Below are positions 27,439 through 34,929 of a DNA stretch of 64,000 nt, piece after piece. Within the stretch, counting starts at the first letter, position 1; each line of letters opens with the position of its first letter. This DNA comes from an uncultured Ruminococcus sp. (GTDB taxonomy: Bacteria > Bacillota > Clostridia > Oscillospirales > Ruminococcaceae), in assembly GCA_934474025.1 (NCBI GenBank), contig CAKSMF010000003.1:186001-250000 (forward strand), in the 5' to 3' direction. A program made the position numbers and the translations under genes. Below the pieces are notes generated by a model that did not search any database, was not told where the DNA came from, and was given only the letters and a program-made list of their open reading frames with translations.

Positions 27439-27657
27439 ATGAATTTTGAGGACGCATTACAGCGTTTTGTTGATGAAAAGGAAGATTGTATTATATATAT
27501 TTCCGGTGGAATGATTATTGCAAGAATCCTTGAAATAGGTGACGGATTTATACGCATTGACGAAAAAGACAGCGAAAGCATTGTGAATAAAGAACACATT
27601 ATAAGAGTGCGTTCCTATCCTAAAAACGAAAAGGGGAAAAAGAAAGTTGTTTTCTAA
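27439..27657 (+). CDS. Small beta-rich protein, 72 aa
   Basis: It starts behind a strong AAGGAGG. The protein (MNFEDALQRFVDEKEDCIIYI...) has an N-terminal helix and then four to five predicted short strands, an Sm-like or SH3-like layout, and a basic tail. The stop codon lies one base before the nspC ATG at 27659. Function unknown. Confidence 0.65.
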   Translation: MNFEDALQRFVDEKEDCIIYISGGMIIARILEIGDGFIRIDEKDSESIVNKEHIIRVRSYPKNEKGKKKVVF

Positions 27658-27658
27658 A

Positions 27659-28774
27659 ATGAATATAAAAACACCTTGTTATATAATTGATGAGGGAAAA
27701 TTAATAAATAACCTTGAAATTCTCAAGGGAGTACAGAACAGAACTGATTGTAAAATACTTCTTGCACAAAAAGCTTTTTCGTGTTATCATCTCTATCCCC
27801 TTATAAGCGAATACCTTTCCGGAACTGCTTGCAGTGGTCTTTTTGAGGCAAAGCTCGGATTTGAGGAAATGCACAAGGAAAATCATGTTTTTTCAGCAGG
27901 ATATCGTGAGAGTGAAATTGACGAAATAATTTCATATTGTGATGATATTATATTTAATTCTTTCGGACAGTTGGACAAGTACCGTAATAAAGTTCTTGGA
28001 GCAGGAAAGAAAATAGGTTTGCGAATAAATCCCGAATATTCCACACAGGAGGGTCATGAAATTTATGACCCTTGTTCTCCTAAATCACGGCTTGGCATTA
28101 CAAACAGAAATTTTGACAGAAGCAATTTACAAGGGGTTACGGGATTACATTTTCATACACTTTGTGAACAGAATTCCGACGACCTTGAAAAAACTCTTGA
28201 CGTTGTTGAAAAAAATTTTGGTGATGTTCTCAAAAATATGCAGTGGATAAATTTCGGTGGCGGACATCATATTACACGTGAAGATTATGACATTCCACGC
28301 CTTGAACGTTGTATTCGTCGTATGCAGGAAAAATATAATTTGCAGGTATATCTTGAACCCGGTGAAGCGGTCGCTTTGAATGCCGGTTATCTTGTAACAG
28401 AAGTTATTGATATTATCAGCAATGATATGCCTATAGCTATTCTCGACTGTTCAGCAGCGTGTCATATGCCTGATGTTTTAGAAATGCCTTACCGTCCGCC
28501 CCTGCGTGATTCTGGATTGTTGAATGAAAAAGAATACTCATACAGGTTAGGTTCTCAAACCTGTTTGAGCGGTGATGCAATAGGAGAGTATTCATTTGAT
28601 AAACCGCTTGAAATAGGGGATAAACTTGTTTTCGAGGATATGGCTATATATTCTATGGTTAAAAACAATACATTTAACGGAATGCCTCTTCCTGATATTC
28701 TTCTTTACAAGAAAAATGGCTCTTTTGAAGTGTTGAAACAGTTCGGATATAGTGATTTCAAGAGCCGTCTGTGA
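27659..28774 (+). CDS. nspC: Carboxynorspermidine/carboxyspermidine decarboxylase
   Basis: The 371-residue protein is a fold-type III PLP enzyme: TPCYIIDEGKLINNL, ILLAQKAFSC (PLP-binding lysine), GLRINPEYS, GLHFHTLCEQ, WINFGGGHHIT, LEPGEAVALNAG and LDCSAACHMPDVLEMPYRPP match NspC. It decarboxylates carboxyspermidine to spermidine (or the nor- form). ATG 27659 was preferred to TTG 27647. Confidence 0.92.
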   Translation: MNIKTPCYIIDEGKLINNLEILKGVQNRTDCKILLAQKAFSCYHLYPLISEYLSGTACSGLFEAKLGFEEMHKENHVFSAGYRESEIDEIISYCDDIIFNSFGQLDKYRNKVLGAGKKIGLRINPEYSTQEGHEIYDPCSPKSRLGITNRNFDRSNLQGVTGLHFHTLCEQNSDDLEKTLDVVEKNFGDVLKNMQWINFGGGHHITREDYDIPRLERCIRRMQEKYNLQVYLEPGEAVALNAGYLVTEVIDIISNDMPIAILDCSAACHMPDVLEMPYRPPLRDSGLLNEKEYSYRLGSQTCLSGDAIGEYSFDKPLEIGDKLVFEDMAIYSMVKNNTFNGMPLPDILLYKKNGSFEVLKQFGYSDFKSRL

Positions 28775-28797
28775 TGGTTTTATTTAAAAATTATATC

Positions 28798-28826
28798 TTG
28801 ACTTATACTGAAATATGTGATATAAT
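28798..28826 (+). promoter_or_regulatory. Promoter of the IscU-like/GGGtGRT pair
   Basis: TTGACT (28798-28803), 17-base spacer, TATAAT (28821-28826). Confidence 0.85.
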
Positions 28827-28838
28827 ACTTTTATACGA

Positions 28839-28861
28839 CAGGATTTTTCATTAAAATCCTG
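28839..28861 (+). promoter_or_regulatory. Leader hairpin ahead of the IscU-like gene
   Basis: CAGGATTTT (28839-28847) and AAAATCCTG (28853-28861) form a perfect 9-bp stem with loop TCATT in the 5' UTR, 20 bases before the start codon. No T run follows, so this is not a terminator; mRNA stability or protein binding is possible. Confidence 0.55.
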
Positions 28862-28881
28862 AATATGAAAGGAGTAATTAT

Positions 28882-29574
28882 ATGATTTATTCTCATGAAG
28901 TAGAAACAATGTGCCCTGTTAAACAGGGTGTTGCTCATGGTGCTGCTCCGATTCCGGAAGAAGCTAAGTGGGTAAAGGCTAAGGAAATAAAGGATATTTC
29001 CGGTTTTACACACGGCATTGGCTGGTGTGCTCCTCAGCAGGGTACTTGTAAGCTTACTCTCAACGTTAAAGAAGGCGTTATTCAAGAATGTCTCGTTGAA
29101 ACTATCGGTTGTTCAGGTATGACACATTCTGCTGCTATGGCTGCTGAAATTCTTCCTGGCAGAACTATTCTTGAAGCTCTTAACACAGACCTCGTTTGCG
29201 ATGCTATAAACACTGCTATGAGAGAACTTTTCCTCCAGATTGTTTACGGACGTTCACAGAGTGCTTTCTCTGAAGGCGGTCTTGTTATTGGTGCAGGTCT
29301 TGAAGATTTAGGTAAGGGACTTCGTTCACAGGTTGGTACAATGTATGGTACTCTCGCTAAAGGTCCTCGTTATCTCGAAATGACAGACGGTTATGTTACT
29401 GGTATCGCTCTTAATGAAGATGACGAAATCATTGGCTATCAGTTTGTAAACTTCGGTAAAATGATGGATTTCATCAAGGCTGGCGATGACGCTAACACTG
29501 CTTTTGAAAAAGCTAAGGGTCAGTACGGCAGAGTTGCTGATGCTGTAAAGATTGTTGACCCAAGAAAACAATAA
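28882..29574 (+). CDS. IscU/NifU-like iron-sulfur scaffold protein of the GGGtGRT pair
   Basis: The 230-residue protein shows an IscU-like core: QGTCKLTLNVKEGVIQECLVETIGCSGMTHSAAMAAEILPGRTILEAL, with the two cysteines spaced as in NifU N-terminal domains, but the C-terminal half (GAGLEDLGKGLRSQVGTMYGTLAKGPRYLEM) has no counterpart in plain IscU. In gut Clostridia and some Bacteroides this protein is always next to the GGGtGRT protein, as here (14 bases apart). A cofactor-assembly role is inferred from the IscU likeness. Codon use suggests strong expression. Confidence 0.85.
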   Translation: MIYSHEVETMCPVKQGVAHGAAPIPEEAKWVKAKEIKDISGFTHGIGWCAPQQGTCKLTLNVKEGVIQECLVETIGCSGMTHSAAMAAEILPGRTILEALNTDLVCDAINTAMRELFLQIVYGRSQSAFSEGGLVIGAGLEDLGKGLRSQVGTMYGTLAKGPRYLEMTDGYVTGIALNEDDEIIGYQFVNFGKMMDFIKAGDDANTAFEKAKGQYGRVADAVKIVDPRKQ

Positions 29575-29588
29575 GGAGGACTTTTAAA

Positions 29589-30587
29589 ATGGCTTTATTT
29601 GAATCATATGAAAGACGTGAAAAGCAGATTCTTGCTGTTCTTGCACAGTATGGCATTAATTCTATTGAAGAATGTGCTGATATCTGCAAAGAAAAAGGTC
29701 TTGATATTTACAAGCTTGTTGAAGGTATTCAGCCTATCTGTTTTGAAAATGCAAAGTGGGCTTATACAGTAGGTTGTGCAATCGCTATAAAGAAGGTCTG
29801 TACAAAGGCTGCTGATGCAGCCGCTGCTATCGGTGAAGGTCTTCAGGCTTTCTGTATTCCGGGTTCTGTTGCAGACCAGAGAAAAGTAGGTCTTGGTCAC
29901 GGTAATCTCGGTAAGATGCTTCTTGAAGAAGATACAGAATGTTTTGCATTCCTTGCAGGTCACGAATCTTTTGCAGCTGCTGAAGGTGCTATTGGTATCG
30001 CTGAAAAGGCTAATAAAGTTCGTCAGAAGCCTCTCCGTGTTATTCTTAACGGTCTTGGTAAAGATGCTGCTCAGATTATTGCAAGAATCAACGGCTTTAC
30101 ATATGTTGAAACTGAAATGGATTACCACACTGGTGAAGTTAAGGAAGTTTTCCGCAAGGCATATTCCGATGGTCTTCGTGCAAAGGTTAACTGCTACGGT
30201 GCTAACGATGTAACAGAAGGCGTTGCTATCATGTGGAAAGAAAACGTTGATGTTTCTATCACTGGTAACTCCACTAACCCAACTCGTTTCCAGCACCCTG
30301 TTGCAGGTACTTACAAGAAAGAACGTACAGACGCAGGCAAGAAGTATTTCTCTGTTGCTTCCGGCGGTGGTACAGGACGTACACTTCACCCAGATAATAT
30401 GGCTGCTGGTCCTGCTTCCTATGGTATGACTGATACTATGGGTCGTATGCATTCAGATGCACAGTTTGCTGGTTCATCTTCTGTACCGGCTCACGTTGAA
30501 ATGATGGGTCTTATTGGTATGGGCAACAACCCTATGGTTGGTGCTACTGTTGCTTGTGCAGTTGCTGTTGAAGAAGCTATGAAGTAA
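29589..30587 (+). CDS. GGGtGRT protein
   Basis: The 332-residue protein contains the name-giving motif SGGGTGRTLHPDNMAAGP near residue 257 and belongs to the family called GGGtGRT, whose biochemical role is unknown as far as I know. It has Gly-rich segments (GLGHGNLGKM, ITGNSTNPTRFQHP) and several conserved cysteines, and no signal peptide. It starts behind AAGGAGG and is co-transcribed with the IscU-like gene; optimal codons point to high expression. Confidence 0.92.
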   Translation: MALFESYERREKQILAVLAQYGINSIEECADICKEKGLDIYKLVEGIQPICFENAKWAYTVGCAIAIKKVCTKAADAAAAIGEGLQAFCIPGSVADQRKVGLGHGNLGKMLLEEDTECFAFLAGHESFAAAEGAIGIAEKANKVRQKPLRVILNGLGKDAAQIIARINGFTYVETEMDYHTGEVKEVFRKAYSDGLRAKVNCYGANDVTEGVAIMWKENVDVSITGNSTNPTRFQHPVAGTYKKERTDAGKKYFSVASGGGTGRTLHPDNMAAGPASYGMTDTMGRMHSDAQFAGSSSVPAHVEMMGLIGMGNNPMVGATVACAVAVEEAMK

Positions 30588-30624
30588 TCCTTTAGAAGTT
30601 CATTTATATTGGTGAATTGATTAT

Positions 30625-30668
30625 AAAAAAAGACAACTTTGTATAAAAACAGAGTTGTCTTTTTTATT
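30625..30668. terminator. Bidirectional terminator after the GGGtGRT gene
   Basis: AAAAAAGACAACT (30626-30638) pairs with AGTTGTCTTTTTT (30653-30665). It separates two converging genes. Confidence 0.82.
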
Positions 30669-30677
30669 CTTTAATAG

Positions 30678-31121
30678 CTAATCGTCATAATATGTATCTA
30701 TGTATTCTTCGTTGTCTTCTGATGAATCGTAATTATTATAATTATATTGACTGTTAATAACTTTGGTTACTTTTTGTGATTCATTTAAAGCATTTGTTTT
30801 TTGTGAGTTATATTCCCTTTGAGAATCAATTACATTTTTTGTAATCTGTTCAGCACTGTCGCCATTTGCATATCCTTTACAAATAGGAATAGCAACTACT
30901 ATAACCTGAAAGATTTCATCAACAAACGGCAGAGCATCTGGAATAATTATATTAGTTATGGCTAATGCTACAGCGAGTCCTTTATGCCCTTTTGTTATAA
31001 ATATAATTGACCCTACTAATAGTACAACACAACCAACAGTATCCAATAATGCAAGAGCTGCAATAATAATTATGGATACTCCTAATGAGTAAGGTTCAAC
31101 TTGATTATTGTTTTTTGACAT
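30678..31121 (-). CDS. Small two-helix membrane protein with an acidic Tyr/Asn-rich tail
   Basis: The 147-residue protein has hydrophobic segments at about residues 13-45 and 48-80 (possibly three short helices) and a C-terminal tail of some 50 residues rich in Asn, Tyr, Ser, Asp and Glu, ending in TYYDD. ATG at 31121 was chosen because GGAAGGGGG stands in front. It lies downstream of the kinase/PqqD/nucleotidyltransferase cassette on the same strand, 85 bases away. No family is recognised. Confidence 0.6.
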   Translation of the reverse strand: MSKNNNQVEPYSLGVSIIIIAALALLDTVGCVVLLVGSIIFITKGHKGLAVALAITNIIIPDALPFVDEIFQVIVVAIPICKGYANGDSAEQITKNVIDSQREYNSQKTNALNESQKVTKVINSQYNYNNYDSSEDNEEYIDTYYDD

Positions 31122-31206
31122 CTTGTCCACCCCCTTCCTGTAATATAATTATACTTACAGTGCAAGACATAGGGGTGTCCGTTCAAAGAAAATTTACATA
31201 ATAAAA

Positions 31207-32316
31207 TTAATTTTTATCAATTTTCTTTAAAATTTTTATTTCGTTTTTTAACTGAGTTCTTTTAACAGTCAGGGCTTTTATAGGACGAATTATAAAGAGC
31301 AATACCGGAATTAATATTTTATATCGGTAAAAAAATGGAAAAGATACTTTTATTTCACTCATAGGTGGAAATATACGTCTGAAAATGTATGTAGATTTTT
31401 TTGAAGTTTTATTGATATCATTTTTGACTTTTGTTTCAAATGTGCCGTATGTTCCGGAAAAAATATAATAATTAAGCATATCCGCTTCTTTTGAGGTGAG
31501 TTTTTTGTTGCTGAATACTTTAAAAGCAAGTTCACGGTTTTTAACTTCAAATTCATTGATGTTCATTTTTCGGAGTTCATTATTTATATAATTGAAATCA
31601 AGTGAATTATTATGGAATTTCAAAAAAACATATGTATCAAGCAATGAACGTACACCTGTTCCATATAAACTGTAGTGTTTATATTCATGTGCTATCATAT
31701 AAATATAAAAATTTTCGTTACTGAAATGATATTCATAGTTGTCACTTTTAATAAGATGTTTTTTTATATTTTTGTAATAATCATTAAGCAGGGGAGAGGA
31801 TTCACTAAATAATCTATGATGCATTTCAAAGTTGAAAATTGGTTCTTTGAAATAAGCGTCATCATTTCCTTTTCCGAAATGCTGACATTTAAATCCAAGG
31901 TTTGTCATTATATCACGCACTTTATTACGGAACTGTGCATCATAAAGAATATCATTATCCGACATTTGACGCATACCTATTTTAGGATAAATTTCTTTAA
32001 GCAAAGCACCTTTTAAAGACATATACCATATTTTTTCTTCTTCAAAGCGTTTAAGGATTTTTTTTCTTTCTGCATCAAATAGAATATTTTTTCTTATTGA
32101 TTTTGCTTTTGCTTGCGTGAAATTATTGTTAGCTATTCCGGCGGATTCAAGGGCATATGCTACGCAAGCTGTAAGGCTGTTTCCTTGACATACTCTGAAA
32201 AGTTCATTCAAATTCATTGAGTTTATTTTTTGTTTGTCCGGAATTTCATTATTTACAGCACAACCTGCAAGGTACATCATGTCATATGAATTTTTAATTA
32301 ATGATTCTTTTTCCAT
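31207..32316 (-). CDS. Nucleotidyltransferase-like protein (NTP_transf_5 type)
   Basis: The 369-residue protein resembles the uncharacterised nucleotidyltransferase family found in lasso-peptide and related clusters: WYMSLKGALLKEIYPKIGMRQMSDNDILYD carries the KG and the D-x-D-like DND that would bind metal, and FEMHHRLF and YMIAHEYKHY follow. It is 17 bases after the PqqD gene. In RiPP systems such enzymes accompany a peptide kinase; the substrate here is unknown. Confidence 0.75.
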   Translation of the reverse strand: MEKESLIKNSYDMMYLAGCAVNNEIPDKQKINSMNLNELFRVCQGNSLTACVAYALESAGIANNNFTQAKAKSIRKNILFDAERKKILKRFEEEKIWYMSLKGALLKEIYPKIGMRQMSDNDILYDAQFRNKVRDIMTNLGFKCQHFGKGNDDAYFKEPIFNFEMHHRLFSESSPLLNDYYKNIKKHLIKSDNYEYHFSNENFYIYMIAHEYKHYSLYGTGVRSLLDTYVFLKFHNNSLDFNYINNELRKMNINEFEVKNRELAFKVFSNKKLTSKEADMLNYYIFSGTYGTFETKVKNDINKTSKKSTYIFRRIFPPMSEIKVSFPFFYRYKILIPVLLFIIRPIKALTVKRTQLKNEIKILKKIDKN

Positions 32317-32333
32317 TATTTTACCTTTTTAAA

Positions 32334-32594
32334 TTATTCGTCAATTGCTCCTATGCTTTTGAGACGTGCAATAACGTTTTTTACATCACGAGATGCAATA
32401 TCTTTATCAACGTCATATTTCAGAAGAATTTTAGATATTATTTCATCTTCTGACGCTCCATCAATCAAGCAATCAATTATAAATCCTGCTGTTTTATTAC
32501 CTCTGACGATTCCGGAAAATTCTGCATTTCCGGTTGGAACAAGAATTTTTTCTTTGCCGTCATCATGTGTAAGGAATTTTTTATTAAGTTTCAT
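32334..32594 (-). CDS. PqqD-family peptide-binding protein
   Basis: The 86-residue protein has the PqqD/RRE fold pattern: an N-terminal strand pair (EKILVPTGNAEFSGIVRGN), then helices with TAGFIIDCLIDGASEDEIISKIL and DVKNVIARLKSIGAIDE. PqqD-type domains bind leader peptides and present them to modifying enzymes. It sits between the kinase-like gene (6 bases) and the nucleotidyltransferase gene. Confidence 0.85.
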   Translation of the reverse strand: MKLNKKFLTHDDGKEKILVPTGNAEFSGIVRGNKTAGFIIDCLIDGASEDEIISKILLKYDVDKDIASRDVKNVIARLKSIGAIDE

Positions 32595-32600
32595 AATACA

Positions 32601-33335
32601 TCAACCTTTCATTTTATTGTATGATATTTCAGCTGATGAAATATCCATATTACATTTAAGTCTGTATAGATTTGTATTTTCTGCCATGAGGTCAACGAGT
32701 TCAAGGACTTTTTTTAACTTTTCGGGAGCTTCTGGTCTGTAAACCTGTTGAATAAGAATAGGATAAACTTCATATTTGGTTACGCTGTCAATAGTATTTG
32801 ATTCCGAACGCCCTAAAATACATAATGCTTTCAATGGCACTGAAATATTACAGCCAAGTCTATGCTTTCCGTTGTATGGAGTGCCGTAAACTGTTATTGT
32901 TTCCTTTCCGATATGGATTAAAGGTTTATCATCATTTACCATGACTGCTCTTTCGCCAAAAAGTTCTCTCCAAAGACGAGTATGTGTGGATTTTCCTGTT
33001 CCTGACTTTGCTGTAAATAAATATCCCTGTCCATCAACTGCAACAACTGAACCATGAAATAAAATTGTATTATAATCTGTCATTCGGTCAGCAATTTTGC
33101 GGTATACAGCAAGTTCTTCAAGATAACTGTCCGGAAATTCTCTGCATGGACGATTTTCTGCGATATCCTCACGAAAAGATTTTTGACGTTCAAAATTAAT
33201 ATCTGTTTCAGTTATTTTAATTGAAAAATCTGGTGTTTTATCGGATTTGTAATCCCTGCAATATTCATGAACAGTTTTGTATATAGAATTAACTTCTATA
33301 ACTACGTTTGCAATTTCATATTTTCCGGTGTACAT
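32601..33335 (-). CDS. HPr kinase-like P-loop protein
   Basis: The 244-residue protein contains FHGSVVAVDG, a Walker A SGTGKST at residues 111-117 followed by HTRLW, and a Walker B-like MVNDDKP, the pattern of the HprK C-terminal-like kinases found with PqqD and nucleotidyltransferase proteins in lasso-peptide clusters, where one phosphorylates the precursor's last serine. No lasso cyclase, protease or precursor is seen here. AGGAG precedes the ATG. It is first in the cassette. Confidence 0.8.
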   Translation of the reverse strand: MYTGKYEIANVVIEVNSIYKTVHEYCRDYKSDKTPDFSIKITETDINFERQKSFREDIAENRPCREFPDSYLEELAVYRKIADRMTDYNTILFHGSVVAVDGQGYLFTAKSGTGKSTHTRLWRELFGERAVMVNDDKPLIHIGKETITVYGTPYNGKHRLGCNISVPLKALCILGRSESNTIDSVTKYEVYPILIQQVYRPEAPEKLKKVLELVDLMAENTNLYRLKCNMDISSAEISYNKMKG

Positions 33336-33385
33336 ATTTTTCTCCTGTAATATGGCTATTTTTAATTAGGGAAAACTTTTTTAAA

Positions 33386-33413
33386 ATAAAAAAGACCGCA
33401 TTTTAATGCAGTC
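33386..33413 (-). terminator. Terminator of the tRNA-Leu/tRNA-Ser unit
   Basis: On the minus strand GACTGCAT pairs with ATGCGGTC (33394-33401 with 33406-33413), followed by six T. Confidence 0.75.
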
Positions 33414-33428
33414 AATATACAAAGATGG

Positions 33429-33517
33429 CGGACAGGGAGGGATTCGAACCCTCGATACGCTATTAACGTATACACGAGTTCCAGTCGTGCGCCTTAGACC
33501 AGCTCAGCCACCTGTCC
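33429..33517 (-). tRNA. tRNA-Ser (GGA)
   Basis: An 89-base class II tRNA with acceptor GGACAGG/CCTGTCC, anticodon loop CTGGAAC, a long variable arm, T loop TTCGAAT, discriminator G and encoded CCA (33426-33428). Confidence 0.95.
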
Positions 33518-33549
33518 ACCTTATATGTGCGATATAAAATCGCTTATGG

Positions 33550-33631
33550 TGCGAGTAATGGGACTTGAACCCATACGTCTTGCAACACACGCCCCTCAAA
33601 CGTGCCTGTCTGCCTATTCCAGCACACTCGC
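33550..33631 (-). tRNA. tRNA-Leu (GAG)
   Basis: An 82-base class II tRNA with acceptor GCGAGTG, anticodon loop TTGAGGG (GAG), long variable arm, T loop TTCAAGT, discriminator A and encoded CCA (33547-33549). Confidence 0.93.
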
Positions 33632-33658
33632 ATTAGTACTACCGTTGAGCACTTTTAT

Positions 33659-33687
33659 ATTATACAACAATTTATTCAAAAAGTCAA
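33659..33687 (-). promoter_or_regulatory. Promoter of the tRNA-Leu/tRNA-Ser unit
   Basis: Minus strand TTGACT (33682-33687), 17 bases, TATAAT (33659-33664). Confidence 0.85.
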
Positions 33688-33812
33688 TAGCTTTAAAAAT
33701 ATTTTTTTATTTTAACTTATACTTAATACTTTTTCAAAAAATTTATAATTAATCTGATTAATTTTAACATAAATAAGTATAAATACATAATTTATTATCA
33801 AATAGTATAACA

Positions 33813-33819
33813 TTCGACA
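33813..33819 (-). promoter_or_regulatory. 0A box upstream of the Spo0A-like gene
   Basis: TTCGACA here is the exact complement of the Spo0A target TGTCGAA; with flanks it reads TTTTGTCGAAT on the minus strand. It lies about 60 bases upstream of the likely start of transcription of the spo0A-like gene. Confidence 0.65.
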
Positions 33820-33839
33820 AAATATGCTATAAAAAGGTC

Positions 33840-33868
33840 TTGAAATCATTGTAATAACATTGTAAAAT
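33840..33868 (+). promoter_or_regulatory. Promoter of the Spo0A-like gene
   Basis: TTGAAA (33840-33845), 17-base spacer, TAAAAT (33863-33868). Confidence 0.6.
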
Positions 33869-33905
33869 ATTTTTGTAGGGAATTATTAAAAAAGGAGTAT
33901 TATTT

Positions 33906-34676
33906 ATGGAAAATGATAAAATTAAAGTCCTGATTGGCGATAATACCACTGAAAAGGGTATTAAACTCGCTTCAGAACTTCGTGAAATGGGCGTATACGC
34001 CTACACCCGCAAAGATGATGGAAAGGTCATCTTTAACTCAATAGTCAAGGACGTTCCGGACGTGGCTGTTATACGTCTGACTGTTCCGGAATTTGACGTT
34101 ATCAGCATAATTAAGCAGTCACAAAACGTTCTTGCAGAACCTCCGGCGTTTATCGTCATGTCAGAACTGAAAAACAGTTTCATAGAACGTCAGGTCATTG
34201 AAAACGGAGCGTCATATTATATTACCCAACCGTTTGAGACTGAAACTTTATGTTCTGTAATCAAATCAGTGTGTAAGAAAACAGTTCCTCCCAGTTGTAC
34301 GGATATGGAAATAATTGTTACTGATATGATACGAAAACTTGGTGTACCGGCTCATGTTAAAGGTTATCAGTACCTACGTACAGCAATTCTGAATGCGGTT
34401 AATGATATTTCACTTATGAATTGTGTAACTAAACAGCTTTATCCGTCAGTTGCCAGTCAATACAGCACAACTTCATCAAGAGTTGAACGTGCTATACGTC
34501 ATGCAATAGAAATAGCATGGGAAAGAGGTAATGTTGAAACATTAAATTCATTTTTCGGCTATTCTCTTAAATGTTATCACGGAAGACCTACGAACTCTGA
34601 ATTTATTGCACTTGTTACAGATAAGCTGAGATTACAGATAAAAACAAATTCACCAACAAACGTTATTTATCAGTAA
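33906..34676 (+). CDS. spo0A: Spo0A-family sporulation regulator with a degenerate receiver
   Basis: The 256-residue protein has the full Spo0A DNA-binding domain: HVKGYQYLRTAI, TKQLYPSVASQY, SSRVERAIRHAIEIAWERGN and RPTNSEFIALVTDKLRL. The N-terminal half has receiver length but lacks key residues. Where Spo0A has the phospho-accepting Asp (PDVLVLD), this protein reads PDVAVIR, with Arg57 (codon 34074-34076). The conserved Lys is Gln (YITQPFE), and only one acid remains of the N-terminal pair (IGDN). Classical phosphorelay activation therefore looks impossible; it may be active without phosphate or work by another signal. It is probably the only Spo0A copy, but that cannot be checked here. 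Confidence 0.9.
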   Translation: MENDKIKVLIGDNTTEKGIKLASELREMGVYAYTRKDDGKVIFNSIVKDVPDVAVIRLTVPEFDVISIIKQSQNVLAEPPAFIVMSELKNSFIERQVIENGASYYITQPFETETLCSVIKSVCKKTVPPSCTDMEIIVTDMIRKLGVPAHVKGYQYLRTAILNAVNDISLMNCVTKQLYPSVASQYSTTSSRVERAIRHAIEIAWERGNVETLNSFFGYSLKCYHGRPTNSEFIALVTDKLRLQIKTNSPTNVIYQ

Positions 34677-34759
34677 AATAATCAAATATTAACGGATATA
34701 TTCGGCAGAATGATGCACAAATCATTACAGTAATTATTTCCGGTTAACATTGGATTGAC

Positions 34760-34785
34760 AGCTTCCTGAAAAGAAGCTTTTTTTA
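34760..34785 (+). terminator. Terminator after the Spo0A-like gene
   Basis: AGCTTC (34760-34765) pairs with GAAGCT (34773-34778), followed by seven T. Confidence 0.75.
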
Positions 34786-34877
34786 TACTTGTTATATTTT
34801 GTGAAATATTTTCTGAATTTTTGTGAACAGATATGCACAAATATTGTTTACTTTAATTCGGTGTTTTTTTTCACTTG

Positions 34878-34906
34878 TTGACAAATTATGTAAAAAGGAT
34901 TATAAT
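34878..34906 (+). promoter_or_regulatory. Promoter of the amidohydrolase gene
   Basis: Consensus TTGACA (34878-34883), 17 bases, TATAAT (34901-34906); AGGAGG follows at 34914-34919. Confidence 0.87.
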
Positions 34907-34929
34907 GAATTTCAGGAGGCGGAAAAAAT

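Noticed and set aside
29604..30452. 282-codon minus-strand frame opposite the GGGtGRT gene
   Set aside because: Antisense shadow caused by strongly biased codons; no promoter or ribosome-binding site.
33525..33752. 75-codon frame over tRNA-Leu (GAG)
   Set aside because: It covers the antisense of the tRNA gene; no ribosome-binding site and no conservation signal.
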